64,000 nt of DNA from CANKJK01 sp040081715 (GTDB lineage: Bacteria; Acidobacteriota; Vicinamibacteria; Vicinamibacterales; UBA2999): contig JBEBFY010000015.1 in NCBI GenBank assembly GCA_040081715.1, positions 1 through 64,000 on the forward strand. Reading direction: 5' to 3'. The first letter of the stretch is position 1. Every line of letters starts with the position of its first letter. A program made the translations under genes and the position numbers. Shown piece by piece: positions 23,798-33,775 of the stretch. The notes under the pieces are model-generated. The model made no database searches. It saw only the letters and a program-made list of their open reading frames with translations, and had not been told where the DNA came from.

Positions 23798-24148
23798 CTA
23801 GTAGCGTGGGACAGACGGATCGACCTCGCGTGACCACGCCTCGATGCCGCCCGCCAGGTTCTGGAGGTTGCGGAATCCCCGCTCCCTGAAATAGTCGGCC
23901 GCCCCCTGGCTGCGTATGCCGTGGTGGCACTGAAACACCATGGGTGTCTCGCGGTCGAGTTCGAGCAGGGCGTCGTGGTACGCCTGGTCGAGCAACCGCG
24001 ATCCGTCGATGCTGGCGATCGCGCGTTCGTGCTCCGTGCGCACGTCCACCAACTCGAACGCCGTTCCGCCATCCAGGAGTGCTTTCAACGCAGAGGGGGA
24101 GATCTGACGCACTGGTGGCACAGCCGGACTGGTGACGCTGGGGTCCAT
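23798..24148 (-). CDS. Single-domain rhodanese
   Basis: A 116-residue sulfurtransferase-fold protein. The CH2A-type region is FELVDVRTEHERAIA, and the active loop is CHHGIRS (Cys near residue 73), followed by LQNLAGGIEAW, all standard for GlpE/YgaP-like rhodaneses. It would carry a persulfide. No signal peptide. A TTGACC-N17-CACAAT promoter ends 8 nt before the ATG, without a Shine-Dalgarno. Confidence 0.92.
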   Translation of the reverse strand: MDPSVTSPAVPPVRQISPSALKALLDGGTAFELVDVRTEHERAIASIDGSRLLDQAYHDALLELDRETPMVFQCHHGIRSQGAADYFRERGFRNLQNLAGGIEAWSREVDPSVPRY

Positions 24149-24156
24149 GACTTCCG

Positions 24157-24185
24157 ATTGTGCTGTGCCCTCCGGGGCGGGTCAA
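24157..24185 (-). promoter_or_regulatory. Promoter of the rhodanese gene (candidate leaderless)
   Basis: On the minus strand TTGACC (24185-24180), a 17-nt spacer and CACAAT (24162-24157), then 8 nt to the ATG at 24148. No ribosome site lies between. Confidence 0.5.
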
Positions 24186-24202
24186 TTGCGGGGACCGCGG
24201 CA

Positions 24203-24208
24203 TATGAT
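24203..24208 (+). promoter_or_regulatory. -10 box of uppS (candidate leaderless)
   Basis: TATGAT, 8 nt before the uppS ATG. No clear -35, and the intervening CAGGGCGC is not a good ribosome site. Confidence 0.45.
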
Positions 24209-24216
24209 CAGGGCGC

Positions 24217-25002
<786 letters not shown>

Positions 25003-25005
25003 TCG

Positions 25006-25779
25006 GTGACTCGCCTGATTTCTGGCCTGGTGCTGGCGCTCGCGGCGCTGGTAGCCATCTGGTTCCTGCCGACGTTCGCGTTGAGACTGCTCGTGGCAGC
25101 CGTCGCGGCGCTGGGTGCGCGCGAGGTGCTGACGATCCTGCGGGCCGGAGACCTTCGGCCCGCGCCGTGGCTGGCCATGGCGTTCACCGCCGGCTCCAGC
25201 CTGGCGATGGGGGATGTGGCCGCACGCTACAACATCGTCGTCCTAGCCGGGCTGGGCGTGATGCTCATCGAGGTGCTGGCGCGCGGCAACGGACTGGCGG
25301 CCGCAGGCGCTGTGGTTGGCGGCGCGATCTGGGTGGGCGTGCCGCTGGGGCTCCTGGCGCGTGTGCACGACATCGGCGGACCCAGCGCCGTGCTCCTCCT
25401 GCTGGGCACAGTGGTCGTGAGCGACTCCTCGCAGTACTACACGGGGCGTCTCCTGGGCCGTCATCTGCTGGCCCCGACCGTGAGCCCGAAGAAGACGATC
25501 GAGGGCGCCCTCGGTGGCGTGGTGTTCGGCACTGCCGCCATGGTGCTGGGCGGGCGATGGGTGCTGCCGTATGTCGGGGTCCCGCTGCTGGTCGGGACCG
25601 GACTGGCGGTGGTGCTGCTGGGCATCTGCGGTGACCTGTTCGAGTCGCGACTCAAGCGCCTGGCGGGGCTGAAGGACAGCTCCTCACTGATCCCCGGTCA
25701 CGGTGGCGTGCTGGACCGCATCGACGCGCTCCTGTTCGCGGCTCCGGCGTTCTACCTGCTGCTGGGGTCATCGCTCTGA
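25006..25779 (+). CDS. cdsA: Phosphatidate cytidylyltransferase
   Basis: A 257-residue inner-membrane enzyme making CDP-diacylglycerol from phosphatidate and CTP. It has about seven hydrophobic helices, and the signature LKDSSSLIPGHGGVLDRIDALL near residue 220-240 is diagnostic. The GTG start is 3 nt after the uppS stop. Confidence 0.94.
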   Translation: MTRLISGLVLALAALVAIWFLPTFALRLLVAAVAALGAREVLTILRAGDLRPAPWLAMAFTAGSSLAMGDVAARYNIVVLAGLGVMLIEVLARGNGLAAAGAVVGGAIWVGVPLGLLARVHDIGGPSAVLLLLGTVVVSDSSQYYTGRLLGRHLLAPTVSPKKTIEGALGGVVFGTAAMVLGGRWVLPYVGVPLLVGTGLAVVLLGICGDLFESRLKRLAGLKDSSSLIPGHGGVLDRIDALLFAAPAFYLLLGSSL

Positions 25780-25787
25780 GCGCGGCC

Positions 25788-26954
25788 ATGAAGGGGATCG
25801 CCATCCTCGGCTCCACGGGATCCATCGGGCAGAGCGCGCTCCGCGTCGTGGACGCGCACCCCGACCGGCTGCGGGTGGTGGGTTTGGCCGCCGGTGACAA
25901 CGTCGAACGGTTCGCCGCGCAGGTGCGCCGCTACCAGCCTGTGGTGGCCGCGCTCGCCACGCCGGCTGGCGTGGACCGTCTGCGCCAGAGCGGAGTGCCA
26001 CTGCCGTCGAGGCTCGCGTGCGGCACGGACGGGCTGATCGAGGTGGCCACCCACCCCGACGCCGACATCGTGATCTGTGCGTCCTCCGGCAGCGCGGGGC
26101 TCGAGGCGGTGCTGGCGGCCGTGGCGGCAGGCAAAACGGCGGCCGTGGCCAACAAGGAAGTGCTCGTCATGGCCGGTGAACTGGTGACGCGCACCGCGGC
26201 GGCGCACGGCGCGGTCATTCTGCCCGTGGACAGCGAGCACAACGCGATTCACCAGTGCCTCGACGGCCGCAGGCCCGGCGACATCCGCCGACTGATTCTC
26301 ACGGCGTCCGGCGGCCCCTTCCGGCGGCACACCGCGCAGCAGATGGCCGGCGTTACGGTGCAGGCCGCCCTCCAGCACCCGACCTGGCAGATGGGCCGCA
26401 AGATCACCATCGACTCGGCCACGCTCATGAACAAGGGCTTGGAGGTGATCGAAGCCCGGTGGCTCTTCGGCATCGAGGCGGACCGCATCGACGTGGTCGT
26501 GCACCCGCAGTCGGTCGTGCACTCGATGGTCGAGTTCGTGGACGGGTCCGTCCTGGCGCAACTGGGCGTCACCGACATGCGCCTGCCTATCCAGTACGCC
26601 TGCTCGTACCCGGAGCGATGGACAGCGGCCCTGCCGCCGCTCGACCTGACGAAGACCGGGCCGCTGGAGTTCGAGGCGCCGGACCAGGACCGGTTCCCGT
26701 GCCTGGGCCTGGCGTATCAGGCGCTTCGGGCCGGAGGGAGCCTGCCGTGCGTGCTCAATGCCGCCAATGAAGTGGCCGTCGAGGCCTTCCTGCAGGGAGT
26801 CCTGAACTTTCCGGGCATTGCAGACGTCATACGCTCCACCATGGAGGCCCACGTGCCGGCACTGGTGGATTCCCTGCCCGCCGTGCGGGCAGTGGACGCC
26901 TGGGCCCGCCAGCAGGCGGCCGCGCTTATCCCAACGGCTACAATGAAGGCTTGA
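25788..26954 (+). CDS. dxr: 1-deoxy-D-xylulose-5-phosphate reductoisomerase
   Basis: A 388-residue NADPH enzyme making methylerythritol phosphate, the committed step of MEP isoprenoid synthesis. The nucleotide motif GSTGSIG is at residues 8-14, the metal/substrate loop is VDSEHNAIHQCL near residue 150, and LILTASGGPF and DSATLMNKGLEVIEA are conserved. It supplies precursors to UppS in the same operon. Confidence 0.96.
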   Translation: MKGIAILGSTGSIGQSALRVVDAHPDRLRVVGLAAGDNVERFAAQVRRYQPVVAALATPAGVDRLRQSGVPLPSRLACGTDGLIEVATHPDADIVICASSGSAGLEAVLAAVAAGKTAAVANKEVLVMAGELVTRTAAAHGAVILPVDSEHNAIHQCLDGRRPGDIRRLILTASGGPFRRHTAQQMAGVTVQAALQHPTWQMGRKITIDSATLMNKGLEVIEARWLFGIEADRIDVVVHPQSVVHSMVEFVDGSVLAQLGVTDMRLPIQYACSYPERWTAALPPLDLTKTGPLEFEAPDQDRFPCLGLAYQALRAGGSLPCVLNAANEVAVEAFLQGVLNFPGIADVIRSTMEAHVPALVDSLPAVRAVDAWARQQAAALIPTATMKA

Positions 26955-26961
26955 GGTTCCT

Positions 26962-28281
26962 GTGACCACTCTGCTGTCATTTCTCTTCGTCCTGGGCGTG
27001 CTGATCTTTGTGCACGAACTCGGGCATTTCCTGGCCGCTCGCCGCCTCGGTGTGCGCGTGCTGACCTTCTCGCTCGGTTTCGGGCCGAAGCTCTTCACTG
27101 TGAAGCGCGGCGACACCGACTACTGCATAAGCCTCATCCCGCTCGGCGGCTACGTGAAGATGGCCGGCGATACCGTCGAGGACTCGCTGGCCGGAAAGCC
27201 GGACGAGTTCATGTCCAAGACGAAGTGGGAGCGCTTCCAGATCCTGATCGCCGGGCCTGTGATGAACATCCTCCTGGCCTTCGTCGTGACCACCGTGGTG
27301 CTGCTGCAGGGCACCGAGGTGCCCGCGTTCGAGGAAGAGACGCCGGTGCTCGGCGGCGTGATCGCCGGCTCGCCAGCCGCCAAGGCTGGTCTCCAGCGTG
27401 GGGACACGATCCTGACGGCGGCCGGTGAGAAGGTGGCCACCTGGAACGCCCTCAACCTGGCGATCGCCATCCGTCCCGCGAAGAACGTGACGCTGACCGT
27501 CGATCGCGCCGGCCAGCCCGTGACCGTGACGCTCCAGACCACGGCGGAGACAAAGTACCAGATAGGGTCGATTGGCGTGCTGCCGGACATCAATCCGATT
27601 ATCCGGTCCGCCATCCCGGGCGATCCTGCAGACAAGGCCGGGCTGAAGGCAGGCGACGCCGTGGTCGCCGTCGACGGCGAGCGCGTGGTCCTCTCGAGCG
27701 ACCTCGTGAGAGAAGTGTCGAAGCGCGGGGGCAAGACGATCGCGATCACGATCCGCCGCGATGGCCAGGAGCTCCAGATTCCCGTCACGCCCGTGTTTCG
27801 CGACAACCGCGGCATGATCGGCGTCACGACATCCGAGGCCACGCGGTCATTCCAGCCCGGGCCACTGCAGGCGATTTCGCTGAGCGCCCAGCGTACGGTC
27901 GAGGGCAGCGGCCTCATCTTCAAGACCATTGGAATGTTGCTCTCGGGCGACGCCTCGCCCAAACAGCTCATGGGGCCGGTGGCCATCGCGCAGCTCTCGG
28001 GAGAATCCGCGCAGGCCGGCTGGGTGGCGCTCTTCGCGCTGATGTCGATGGTCAGCCTCAACCTCGGCGTGTTGAACCTGATGCCCATCCCAGTGCTCGA
28101 CGGCGGGCACATCCTCATTCTTCTGCTCGAAGGCGTGGCCCGGCGCGACTTCAGCGCGCGGGTCAAGGAGCGGATGTTGACGGCCGGCTTCGTCGTGCTG
28201 ATGACGCTGATGGTGACGGTGATCTACAACGACCTCGCCCGCATCAGTTGGATCGAGGGCCTGATGCCCTGGCGCAACTAG
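26962..28281 (+). CDS. rseP: RIP metalloprotease, RseP family
   Basis: A 439-residue inner-membrane site-2 protease. The zinc motif HELGH is at residues 18-22 in the first helix, two PDZ domains lie at about residues 115-290, and the second metal motif NLMPIPVLDGGH is near residue 370. By family knowledge it cleaves anti-sigma factors or signal-peptide remnants within the membrane. GTG start. Its stop shares the four bases CTAG with the stop of the convergent HD gene. Confidence 0.93.
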   Translation: MTTLLSFLFVLGVLIFVHELGHFLAARRLGVRVLTFSLGFGPKLFTVKRGDTDYCISLIPLGGYVKMAGDTVEDSLAGKPDEFMSKTKWERFQILIAGPVMNILLAFVVTTVVLLQGTEVPAFEEETPVLGGVIAGSPAAKAGLQRGDTILTAAGEKVATWNALNLAIAIRPAKNVTLTVDRAGQPVTVTLQTTAETKYQIGSIGVLPDINPIIRSAIPGDPADKAGLKAGDAVVAVDGERVVLSSDLVREVSKRGGKTIAITIRRDGQELQIPVTPVFRDNRGMIGVTTSEATRSFQPGPLQAISLSAQRTVEGSGLIFKTIGMLLSGDASPKQLMGPVAIAQLSGESAQAGWVALFALMSMVSLNLGVLNLMPIPVLDGGHILILLLEGVARRDFSARVKERMLTAGFVVLMTLMVTVIYNDLARISWIEGLMPWRN

Positions 28282-28874
28282 CGTGCAGGCTGCGGCCGAC
28301 CTGTAAACCAGCCGCGGTCCCTGGCAGCAGCGAGTTGCGCGTCCAGATACGCCCACAGGGCCGGGCAGCCGGCTTCCACCTGCGGGCCCACGCGTGTCAC
28401 CACCTGTTCGTAGCGGATGCCGTTCTCGCGCCAGCTCTGGCCGTTATTGGCCAGGTTCAGCAGCACCGGCATGGCGCGGTCCACGGCATTCGCGAAGCGT
28501 GACTCCGGCGTCTCACTGCGCTCGAACTCCTCCCACAACCCGGTGAAGTGCGAGCGCTGGGGCTCGGGCAGCAGGCCCAGGACCCGCATGGCCCCGGCCC
28601 GTTCGGCGGCCTGACGCTCGGCGAGACCTTCGGTGGCGTAGACGATCGTGTCGCCGGCGTCGATCTCGCCCACGTCGTGCACCAGCAGCATCTGCACCAC
28701 CCGGTTGACGTCGACGGGTGAGGCCGCCAGGTGGGCGAGCGACATCGCCAGCATCGCGATCTGCCAACTGTGCTCGGCCGAATTCTCGTAGCGATCAAGC
28801 CCCAACGGACGCGTCTTGCGCGTCACGCCCTTGAGCTTGTCGAGTTCCAGGATGAAGTTGACGGTCGGCTGCAT
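28278..28874 (-). CDS. HD-domain hydrolase, YfbR/HDDC2-like
   Basis: A 198-residue HD-superfamily phosphohydrolase. Metal-binding positions are seen in NSAEHSWQIA (His near residue 35), LLVHDVGEIDAGD (HD near 65) and a later Asp in NAVDRAMPVLLN. The pattern fits 5'-nucleotidases acting on deoxynucleoside monophosphates. ATG 28874 overlaps the hemL stop by one base (TGATG), so it is translated from the hemL transcript. The stop is within the CTAG shared with rseP. Confidence 0.88.
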   Translation of the reverse strand: MQPTVNFILELDKLKGVTRKTRPLGLDRYENSAEHSWQIAMLAMSLAHLAASPVDVNRVVQMLLVHDVGEIDAGDTIVYATEGLAERQAAERAGAMRVLGLLPEPQRSHFTGLWEEFERSETPESRFANAVDRAMPVLLNLANNGQSWRENGIRYEQVVTRVGPQVEAGCPALWAYLDAQLAAARDRGWFTGRPQPAR

Positions 28875-30175
28875 CACGCCCGTCGTGAGCGGGCCACGTC
28901 CTTCATGGCGGCCTCGGCAGTTTCGATGGTTTTCGCCACGTCCCGTTCGGTATGCGCGGCCGAGAGGAACCACGCCTCGAACTGGGAGGGCGGGGGATAG
29001 ACGCCCCGTTTCAGCATGCCCCGGAAGAACACGCCGTACGCCGTCGCGTCCGCCTGCATGGCGGACGTGCAATCGGTCACAGGCTGGTCCGTGAAGAACG
29101 GCGTCACGAGTGATCCGAACGCGTTGACCTGCAGCGGCACTCCGGCGGCCCGTGCCGCGTCGGCGAAGCCGGAGGCCAGCATGGCGCCCAGGTACGCCAG
29201 GTTGGCGTAGAGCTTCGGCGTAAGCCTGCCGAGCGCCCACAGGCCCGCGGTCATGGCGAGGGGGTTACCGGAAAGCGTGCCGGCCTGATACACGGGCCCG
29301 GCCGGTGAGACAAGCGACATCAGGTCCGCGCGTCCGCCATACGCGCCCACCGGCAGGCCTCCACCGATGATCTTGCCGAGGCAGGTGAGGTCGGGCGTGA
29401 TGCCGAACAGGCCCTGCGCACCGCCGGCCGACGCCCGGAAGCCCGAGATCACTTCGTCGAACACGAGCAGCGCGCCGTGCTTCGTGCAGAGGTCTCGCAG
29501 GCCCTGCAGGAACCCTGGTGCGGGCGGTACCACGCCGATGTTGCCGGCGATGGGCTCGACGATCACAGCCGCGATGCTCTTCCTGTGTGCCTTGAAGAGG
29601 CGCTGAACGGATGCGAGGTCGTTGTAGGTAGCCAGGAGCGTGTCCGCGGCCACGGCCTTCGCCACGCCCGGGCTTGTGGGCACGCCGAGCGTGAGGGCGC
29701 CAGACCCGGCCTTCACCAGGAACGCGTCGCTGTGGCCGTGATAGCAGCCCTCGAACTTGATGATGCGGTCGCGTTTCGTGGCGGCCCTGGCCACGCGCAC
29801 GGCGCTCATCGCGGCCTCTGTGCCCGAGCTGACGAAGCGGACGCGCTCCAGCGACGGCATCAGCTCGCGGACACGCTCACCGAGCTGGTGTTCGAGCGGG
29901 CTGGGTGCGCCGAAGCTGGTGCCCGACTTCGCGGCCGTCGTGAGCGCCCGGGTGAGGCCCGGCGGGGCGTGGCCGTGAATGAGCGGCCCCCACGACATGA
30001 CGTAGTCGATGAAGACGTTGCCGTCCACATCGTGCAGGCGGGCGCCCGCCCCCTTCTTTACGAAGAGGGGCGAGGCTCCGACGGACCTGAACGCACGAAC
30101 GGGACTATCGACACCGCCGGGAAGGATCTGCTGGGCGCGGGCGAAGAGCTTCTGACTCTGAACGGGACGTTTCAT
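28874..30175 (-). CDS. hemL: Glutamate-1-semialdehyde 2,1-aminomutase
   Basis: A 433-residue PLP enzyme making 5-aminolevulinate from glutamate-1-semialdehyde. The PLP Lys is in LGKIIGGGLPVGAYGG (near residue 265), VISGFR precedes it, and PGGVDSPVRAF near residue 20 is the family N-terminus. Together with hemA it shows the C5 pathway. ATG 30175 is preferred to GTG 30181, because TAGACT ends 8 nt upstream and would give a leaderless mRNA. Confidence 0.95.
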   Translation of the reverse strand: MKRPVQSQKLFARAQQILPGGVDSPVRAFRSVGASPLFVKKGAGARLHDVDGNVFIDYVMSWGPLIHGHAPPGLTRALTTAAKSGTSFGAPSPLEHQLGERVRELMPSLERVRFVSSGTEAAMSAVRVARAATKRDRIIKFEGCYHGHSDAFLVKAGSGALTLGVPTSPGVAKAVAADTLLATYNDLASVQRLFKAHRKSIAAVIVEPIAGNIGVVPPAPGFLQGLRDLCTKHGALLVFDEVISGFRASAGGAQGLFGITPDLTCLGKIIGGGLPVGAYGGRADLMSLVSPAGPVYQAGTLSGNPLAMTAGLWALGRLTPKLYANLAYLGAMLASGFADAARAAGVPLQVNAFGSLVTPFFTDQPVTDCTSAMQADATAYGVFFRGMLKRGVYPPPSQFEAWFLSAAHTERDVAKTIETAEAAMKDVARSRRA

Positions 30176-30183
30176 GTACACAA

Positions 30184-30189
30184 AGTCTA
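30184..30189 (-). promoter_or_regulatory. -10-like box of hemL (candidate leaderless)
   Basis: On the minus strand TAGACT, then 8 nt to ATG 30175, with no Shine-Dalgarno. The upstream DNA is very GC-rich and shows no -35. Confidence 0.4.
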
Positions 30190-30229
30190 GTGCCGGCGGC
30201 CGGCGCCGGAAGATCGTGCCCGAGGAACG

Positions 30230-31201
30230 CTACAACGCCCGGGCGGCTTCGCGGGCGTAGTAAGTGATGATGATGTCCGCGCCGGCCCGCGCAATGGAGG
30301 TCAGCGTTTCCAGCATCGCCCGCCGCTCGTCCAGCCAGCCATTCCGCGCGGCGGCCTTGAGCATCGCGTACTCGCCGCTCACGTGGTACGCCGCCGTCGG
30401 CACATTGAACTGCTGCTTGACGCGCGAGATCACGTCCAGGTACGTGAGCGCGGGCTTGACCATCACGATGTCCGCGCCTTCCGCCAGGTCCAGCTCCACT
30501 TCCCGAAGCGCTTCTTCGACGTTGGCCGGGTCCATCTGGTGGCTGCGGCGATCACCGAACTGGGGGGCGGAGTCCGCGGCGTCGCGGAACGGGCCGTAGA
30601 AGGCGGAGCAGTACTTCGCCGCATAGGACATCAGGCCGACCCGGTCGTGCCCGGCTGCATCGAGAGCCGAACGGATGGCGCCGACGCGGCCGTCCATCAT
30701 GTCGGAGGGCGCCACGAAGTCCGCGCCCGCCTCGGCGTGAGAGAGCGCCGCCTTCACCAGTTCCGCCACCGTGGCGTCGTTCACAATCTCCTCGCCGCAC
30801 ATCAGGCCGCAATGGCCATGCGACGTGTACTCGCACAGACAGACGTCGGTGAAGACCACGGTGTCCTTCACCTCGCGCTTGATCGCGCGGACAGCAGACT
30901 GCACGGGCGCGTTCGGGTCCGAAGCCAGTGAGCCCGTCTCATCCTTGGAGGCCGGGAGCCCGAAAAGCAGCACACCGGGAACACCGTCCGCCCTTGCCGC
31001 CGCGGCTTCCTTGACCGCCTCGTCCACGGAGAGCTGAAACACACCGGGCATCGAGCCTACTTCCCGGCGCACGCCCTCGCCCTCGCAGACAAACATCGGG
31101 TAGACGAGGCGGTCCGCGGTCAGGCGCGTTTCGCGAACGTAGCCACGGATGGCCTCGGTCCGGCGGAGCCGGCGGGGGCGGTGGGTGAGGGGCAGCAACA
31201 T
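30230..31201 (-). CDS. hemB: Porphobilinogen synthase (delta-aminolevulinic acid dehydratase)
   Basis: A 323-residue enzyme condensing two ALA molecules. The Cys-type zinc site is in DVCLCEYTSHGHCG (near residue 118), and the Schiff-base lysines are in MSYAAKYCSAFYGPF and MVKPALTYLD. ATG 31201 is chosen over ATG 31210 because TAGAAT at 31214-31209 ends 7 nt upstream and overlaps the earlier ATG. The N-terminus RPRRLRR then matches the usual start of HemB. Confidence 0.94.
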   Translation of the reverse strand: MLLPLTHRPRRLRRTEAIRGYVRETRLTADRLVYPMFVCEGEGVRREVGSMPGVFQLSVDEAVKEAAAARADGVPGVLLFGLPASKDETGSLASDPNAPVQSAVRAIKREVKDTVVFTDVCLCEYTSHGHCGLMCGEEIVNDATVAELVKAALSHAEAGADFVAPSDMMDGRVGAIRSALDAAGHDRVGLMSYAAKYCSAFYGPFRDAADSAPQFGDRRSHQMDPANVEEALREVELDLAEGADIVMVKPALTYLDVISRVKQQFNVPTAAYHVSGEYAMLKAAARNGWLDERRAMLETLTSIARAGADIIITYYAREAARAL

Positions 31202-31208
31202 GGAGGTC

Positions 31209-31214
31209 ATTCTA
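31209..31214 (-). promoter_or_regulatory. -10 box of hemB (candidate leaderless)
   Basis: On the minus strand TAGAAT (5 of 6 consensus), then 7 nt to ATG 31201. It overlaps the alternative upstream ATG, which would therefore not be transcribed. Confidence 0.45.
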
Positions 31215-31245
31215 GTAGCTCGGTGCAAACCACTGCCCACCCGTG

Positions 31246-32787
31246 TCAGGTCCGGCTGGCCCGGGTGAAGTGCGCGGCGATCGCGTCGGCCAGTGCCGGA
31301 GTCGTGTGCTGCGCGGGCTGGATGCTGACGGCGATGCCGAGCGAGGCGGCCACGTCCGTCGTCGCAGGGCCGACCGAGGCTACCGCGGTGCGACGCAGCA
31401 GGTCGGCTGAGGCGTCCTCCCCGAACAGCTTCACGAACGTCCGGACGGCCGACCCGCTGGTGAAGGTCACGCAGTCCAGAGCGCCGTCCAGCAGCATCCG
31501 GTAGACGTCGGGTTCGTCGTCGCCGAGCGCGTCGCGGGCGACCGTGCGGTACGCGGTGACCTCGGTCACCACCGCGCCCGCCTGGCCGAGTTTCTCGGCG
31601 AGCACGTCGCGGCCGAGGTCGCCCCTGGGCAGTAGCACCTTCCGCCCGGCCAGGGGGCCCTGGGCCTCAAGGGCCGCGAAGGCGCCCTCCGCGTGGAATT
31701 CCTGGGGCACGAGGTCCGCCAGCAGGTGGTAGCTCGCCAGCCGGGCCGCGGTCGCCGGGCCAACCGCGCAGAGGCGCACGCCACCGAGCGCACGGGCGTC
31801 CTGGCGGAGCGCGGCGAGCGCGCCCATGTACGCGTCCACGGCGTTGACGCTGGTGAACACCACCCAGTCGTACTGCCCGGAACTGGCCGCCGCCAGTTCC
31901 AGCGCGCCTGGGTCCAGCGCCGGACGAATCTCGATGAGGGGCAGTTCGATTACCCGGGCACCGAGCGCGGTGAGGCGTGCGCTGAACTCCGCGGCCTGAT
32001 CCTTCGGACGGGTGACCAGTACGCTCCGGCCGAAGAGCGGCCGGGCGTCGAACCATCGCAGGTGCTCCCGGAAGCGGACCACGCGTCCAACGATCAGCAG
32101 GCCGCCTTCGCGCCGCGTCTGCCCACCGAGGGCCTCGGCCAGGGCGCCGACGGTGGACACCTCCGTCGTCTGCGACGGAAGCGTGCCGTTCCGGACAATG
32201 GCAGCCGGCATGTCAGGTGGGCAGCCGTGGGTCACCAGCGCCTGCAGCATCCGCGGCAGTTGATGCGCGCTGGCGCATGAGAGCACCGTGCCGTTCAGCC
32301 CGGCCACGGCCTTCCAGTCCACGTCCGGCATCGTGGTGCCGGTGTCGTCCTGGCCGCGGATGATGGTCAGCGTGTCGCCCGCGCCAGGGTAGGTCACCGG
32401 GATGCCGGCAAAAGCCGACGCCGCGACGGCAATCGGCACACCAGGCACGATCTCGAGGTCGACACCCTGCCCCCGCAAAAACAGGGCTTCCTCACCGCCG
32501 CGGTCGAAGAGGAACGGGTCGCCCCACTTCAGCCGGGCCACGCGCTTGCCTTCGTTGGCTTTCTCGACGATGAGGTAGCTGATCGCCTCTTCCGCCAGGG
32601 CGCCAGGCCCCGCATGCCCCACATCGATCCGCTCGGCGTCCGGCCGGGCCAGGGCCAGGATGCGCGGGTCCACCTCGTGGTCGTGCACCACGACGTCCGC
32701 CTGTTCCAGCAGGGCACGTCCGCGAACGGTGATGAGGTCCGGGTCGCCGGGACCCGCGCCGATGAGATACGCCGTCCGGCTGCTCAT
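31246..32787 (-). CDS. cobA-hemD: Fused uroporphyrinogen-III C-methyltransferase and uroporphyrinogen-III synthase
   Basis: A 513-residue two-domain protein. Residues 1-245 are a SUMT methyltransferase (YLIGAGPGDPDLIT at 8-21, GDPFLFDRGGEE near 90, and YPGAGDTLT), and residues 255-513 are HemD (VLVTRPKDQAAEF, VFTSVNAV, CVTFTSGSAVRTF). It would close hydroxymethylbilane to uroporphyrinogen III and methylate it toward precorrin-2/siroheme. ATG 32787 overlaps the hemC stop by 4 nt (ATGA). Confidence 0.95.
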   Translation of the reverse strand: MSSRTAYLIGAGPGDPDLITVRGRALLEQADVVVHDHEVDPRILALARPDAERIDVGHAGPGALAEEAISYLIVEKANEGKRVARLKWGDPFLFDRGGEEALFLRGQGVDLEIVPGVPIAVAASAFAGIPVTYPGAGDTLTIIRGQDDTGTTMPDVDWKAVAGLNGTVLSCASAHQLPRMLQALVTHGCPPDMPAAIVRNGTLPSQTTEVSTVGALAEALGGQTRREGGLLIVGRVVRFREHLRWFDARPLFGRSVLVTRPKDQAAEFSARLTALGARVIELPLIEIRPALDPGALELAAASSGQYDWVVFTSVNAVDAYMGALAALRQDARALGGVRLCAVGPATAARLASYHLLADLVPQEFHAEGAFAALEAQGPLAGRKVLLPRGDLGRDVLAEKLGQAGAVVTEVTAYRTVARDALGDDEPDVYRMLLDGALDCVTFTSGSAVRTFVKLFGEDASADLLRRTAVASVGPATTDVAASLGIAVSIQPAQHTTPALADAIAAHFTRASRT

Positions 32788-33749
32788 CGCGGACCGGCCT
32801 GGGGCACCTGCGCCGCCTCCGCGAGAATCGCCGCTGCGCCCTGCCTGAGCAGGTCTGCGGCAACGGCCGTGCCGAGCCGCAGGCCGTCGGTGGCTGCGCC
32901 GGACGCAGTGCCGCGCACGACCCGCGTGCCGTCGAGCGAGGTGACGATGGCGCCGAGCGTCATGGCGTCGCCGCTCACGGTGGCAAAGGCGCCAATCGGC
33001 ATCTGGCACCCGCCGCCCAGGGCACGCACGACCTCCCGCTCGGCTGCGAGCGCCTGCGTGGTCGGGGTGTCGTCCAGCGCAGCCAGCAGTGCCCGCGTCC
33101 GCGCGTCGTCGCTGCGGATCTCGAGGGCGATGATGCCCTGTCCTGGCGCCGGCACGCAGTCGGCCGTGTCGATGGCGTTCGAGATGCGCGCCTCGAAACC
33201 GAGCCGGCGGAGGCCCGCGGCGGCCAGCACGATGGCGTCGAAGTCGCCACTATCCAGCTTGCGCAGGCGCGTATCGAGGTTGCCGCGGATGGGGAGGTAC
33301 CTGGCGCCCGGAAACAGCCGCGTCAACTGCGCGATGCGGCGCACGCTGCTCGTACCGATGCGGGGCGAGGTACCAAGGCGCGCGCGAATGGCCTCGAGCG
33401 TCGCGGGCCCCGGCACGGCCCCGGCAGGCAGCACGATGGCGTCCCGCGGATCCTCGCGCGGGAGGACCGCCGCGATGTCGAGGCCGTCCGGCAGCACGGC
33501 CGGCATGTCCTTGCTGCTGTGGACGGCGAGGTCCACGCTGCCAGCGAGCAGCGCATCCTCGATTTCCTTCACGAAGAGGCGTTTGCCGCCGATCTCCGAC
33601 AGCGAGGCTTCGGCCAGCCGGTCGCCGGAGGTCCTGATGACGACGATTTCGGTGGGCGTGCCCGTCCGTTCACGGAGAAGCGCCGCGGTGGTGTTGGCCT
33701 GATAGAGCGCGAGCTGGCTGCCGCGCGTGCCGATCCGGAGTGTGGTCAT
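32784..33749 (-). CDS. hemC: Hydroxymethylbilane synthase (porphobilinogen deaminase)
   Basis: A 321-residue enzyme polymerising four porphobilinogens. The dipyrromethane-cofactor Cys is in ALGGGCQMPIGA near residue 250; the N-terminus LRIGTRGSQLAL and HSSKDMPAVLPDGL (substrate Asp) are conserved. It lies 26 nt downstream of hemA and is coupled to the cobA-hemD fusion. Confidence 0.96.
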   Translation of the reverse strand: MTTLRIGTRGSQLALYQANTTAALLRERTGTPTEIVVIRTSGDRLAEASLSEIGGKRLFVKEIEDALLAGSVDLAVHSSKDMPAVLPDGLDIAAVLPREDPRDAIVLPAGAVPGPATLEAIRARLGTSPRIGTSSVRRIAQLTRLFPGARYLPIRGNLDTRLRKLDSGDFDAIVLAAAGLRRLGFEARISNAIDTADCVPAPGQGIIALEIRSDDARTRALLAALDDTPTTQALAAEREVVRALGGGCQMPIGAFATVSGDAMTLGAIVTSLDGTRVVRGTASGAATDGLRLGTAVAADLLRQGAAAILAEAAQVPQAGPR

Positions 33750-33775
33750 GGGACGTGAAGCGAACGGCTGGAAAA

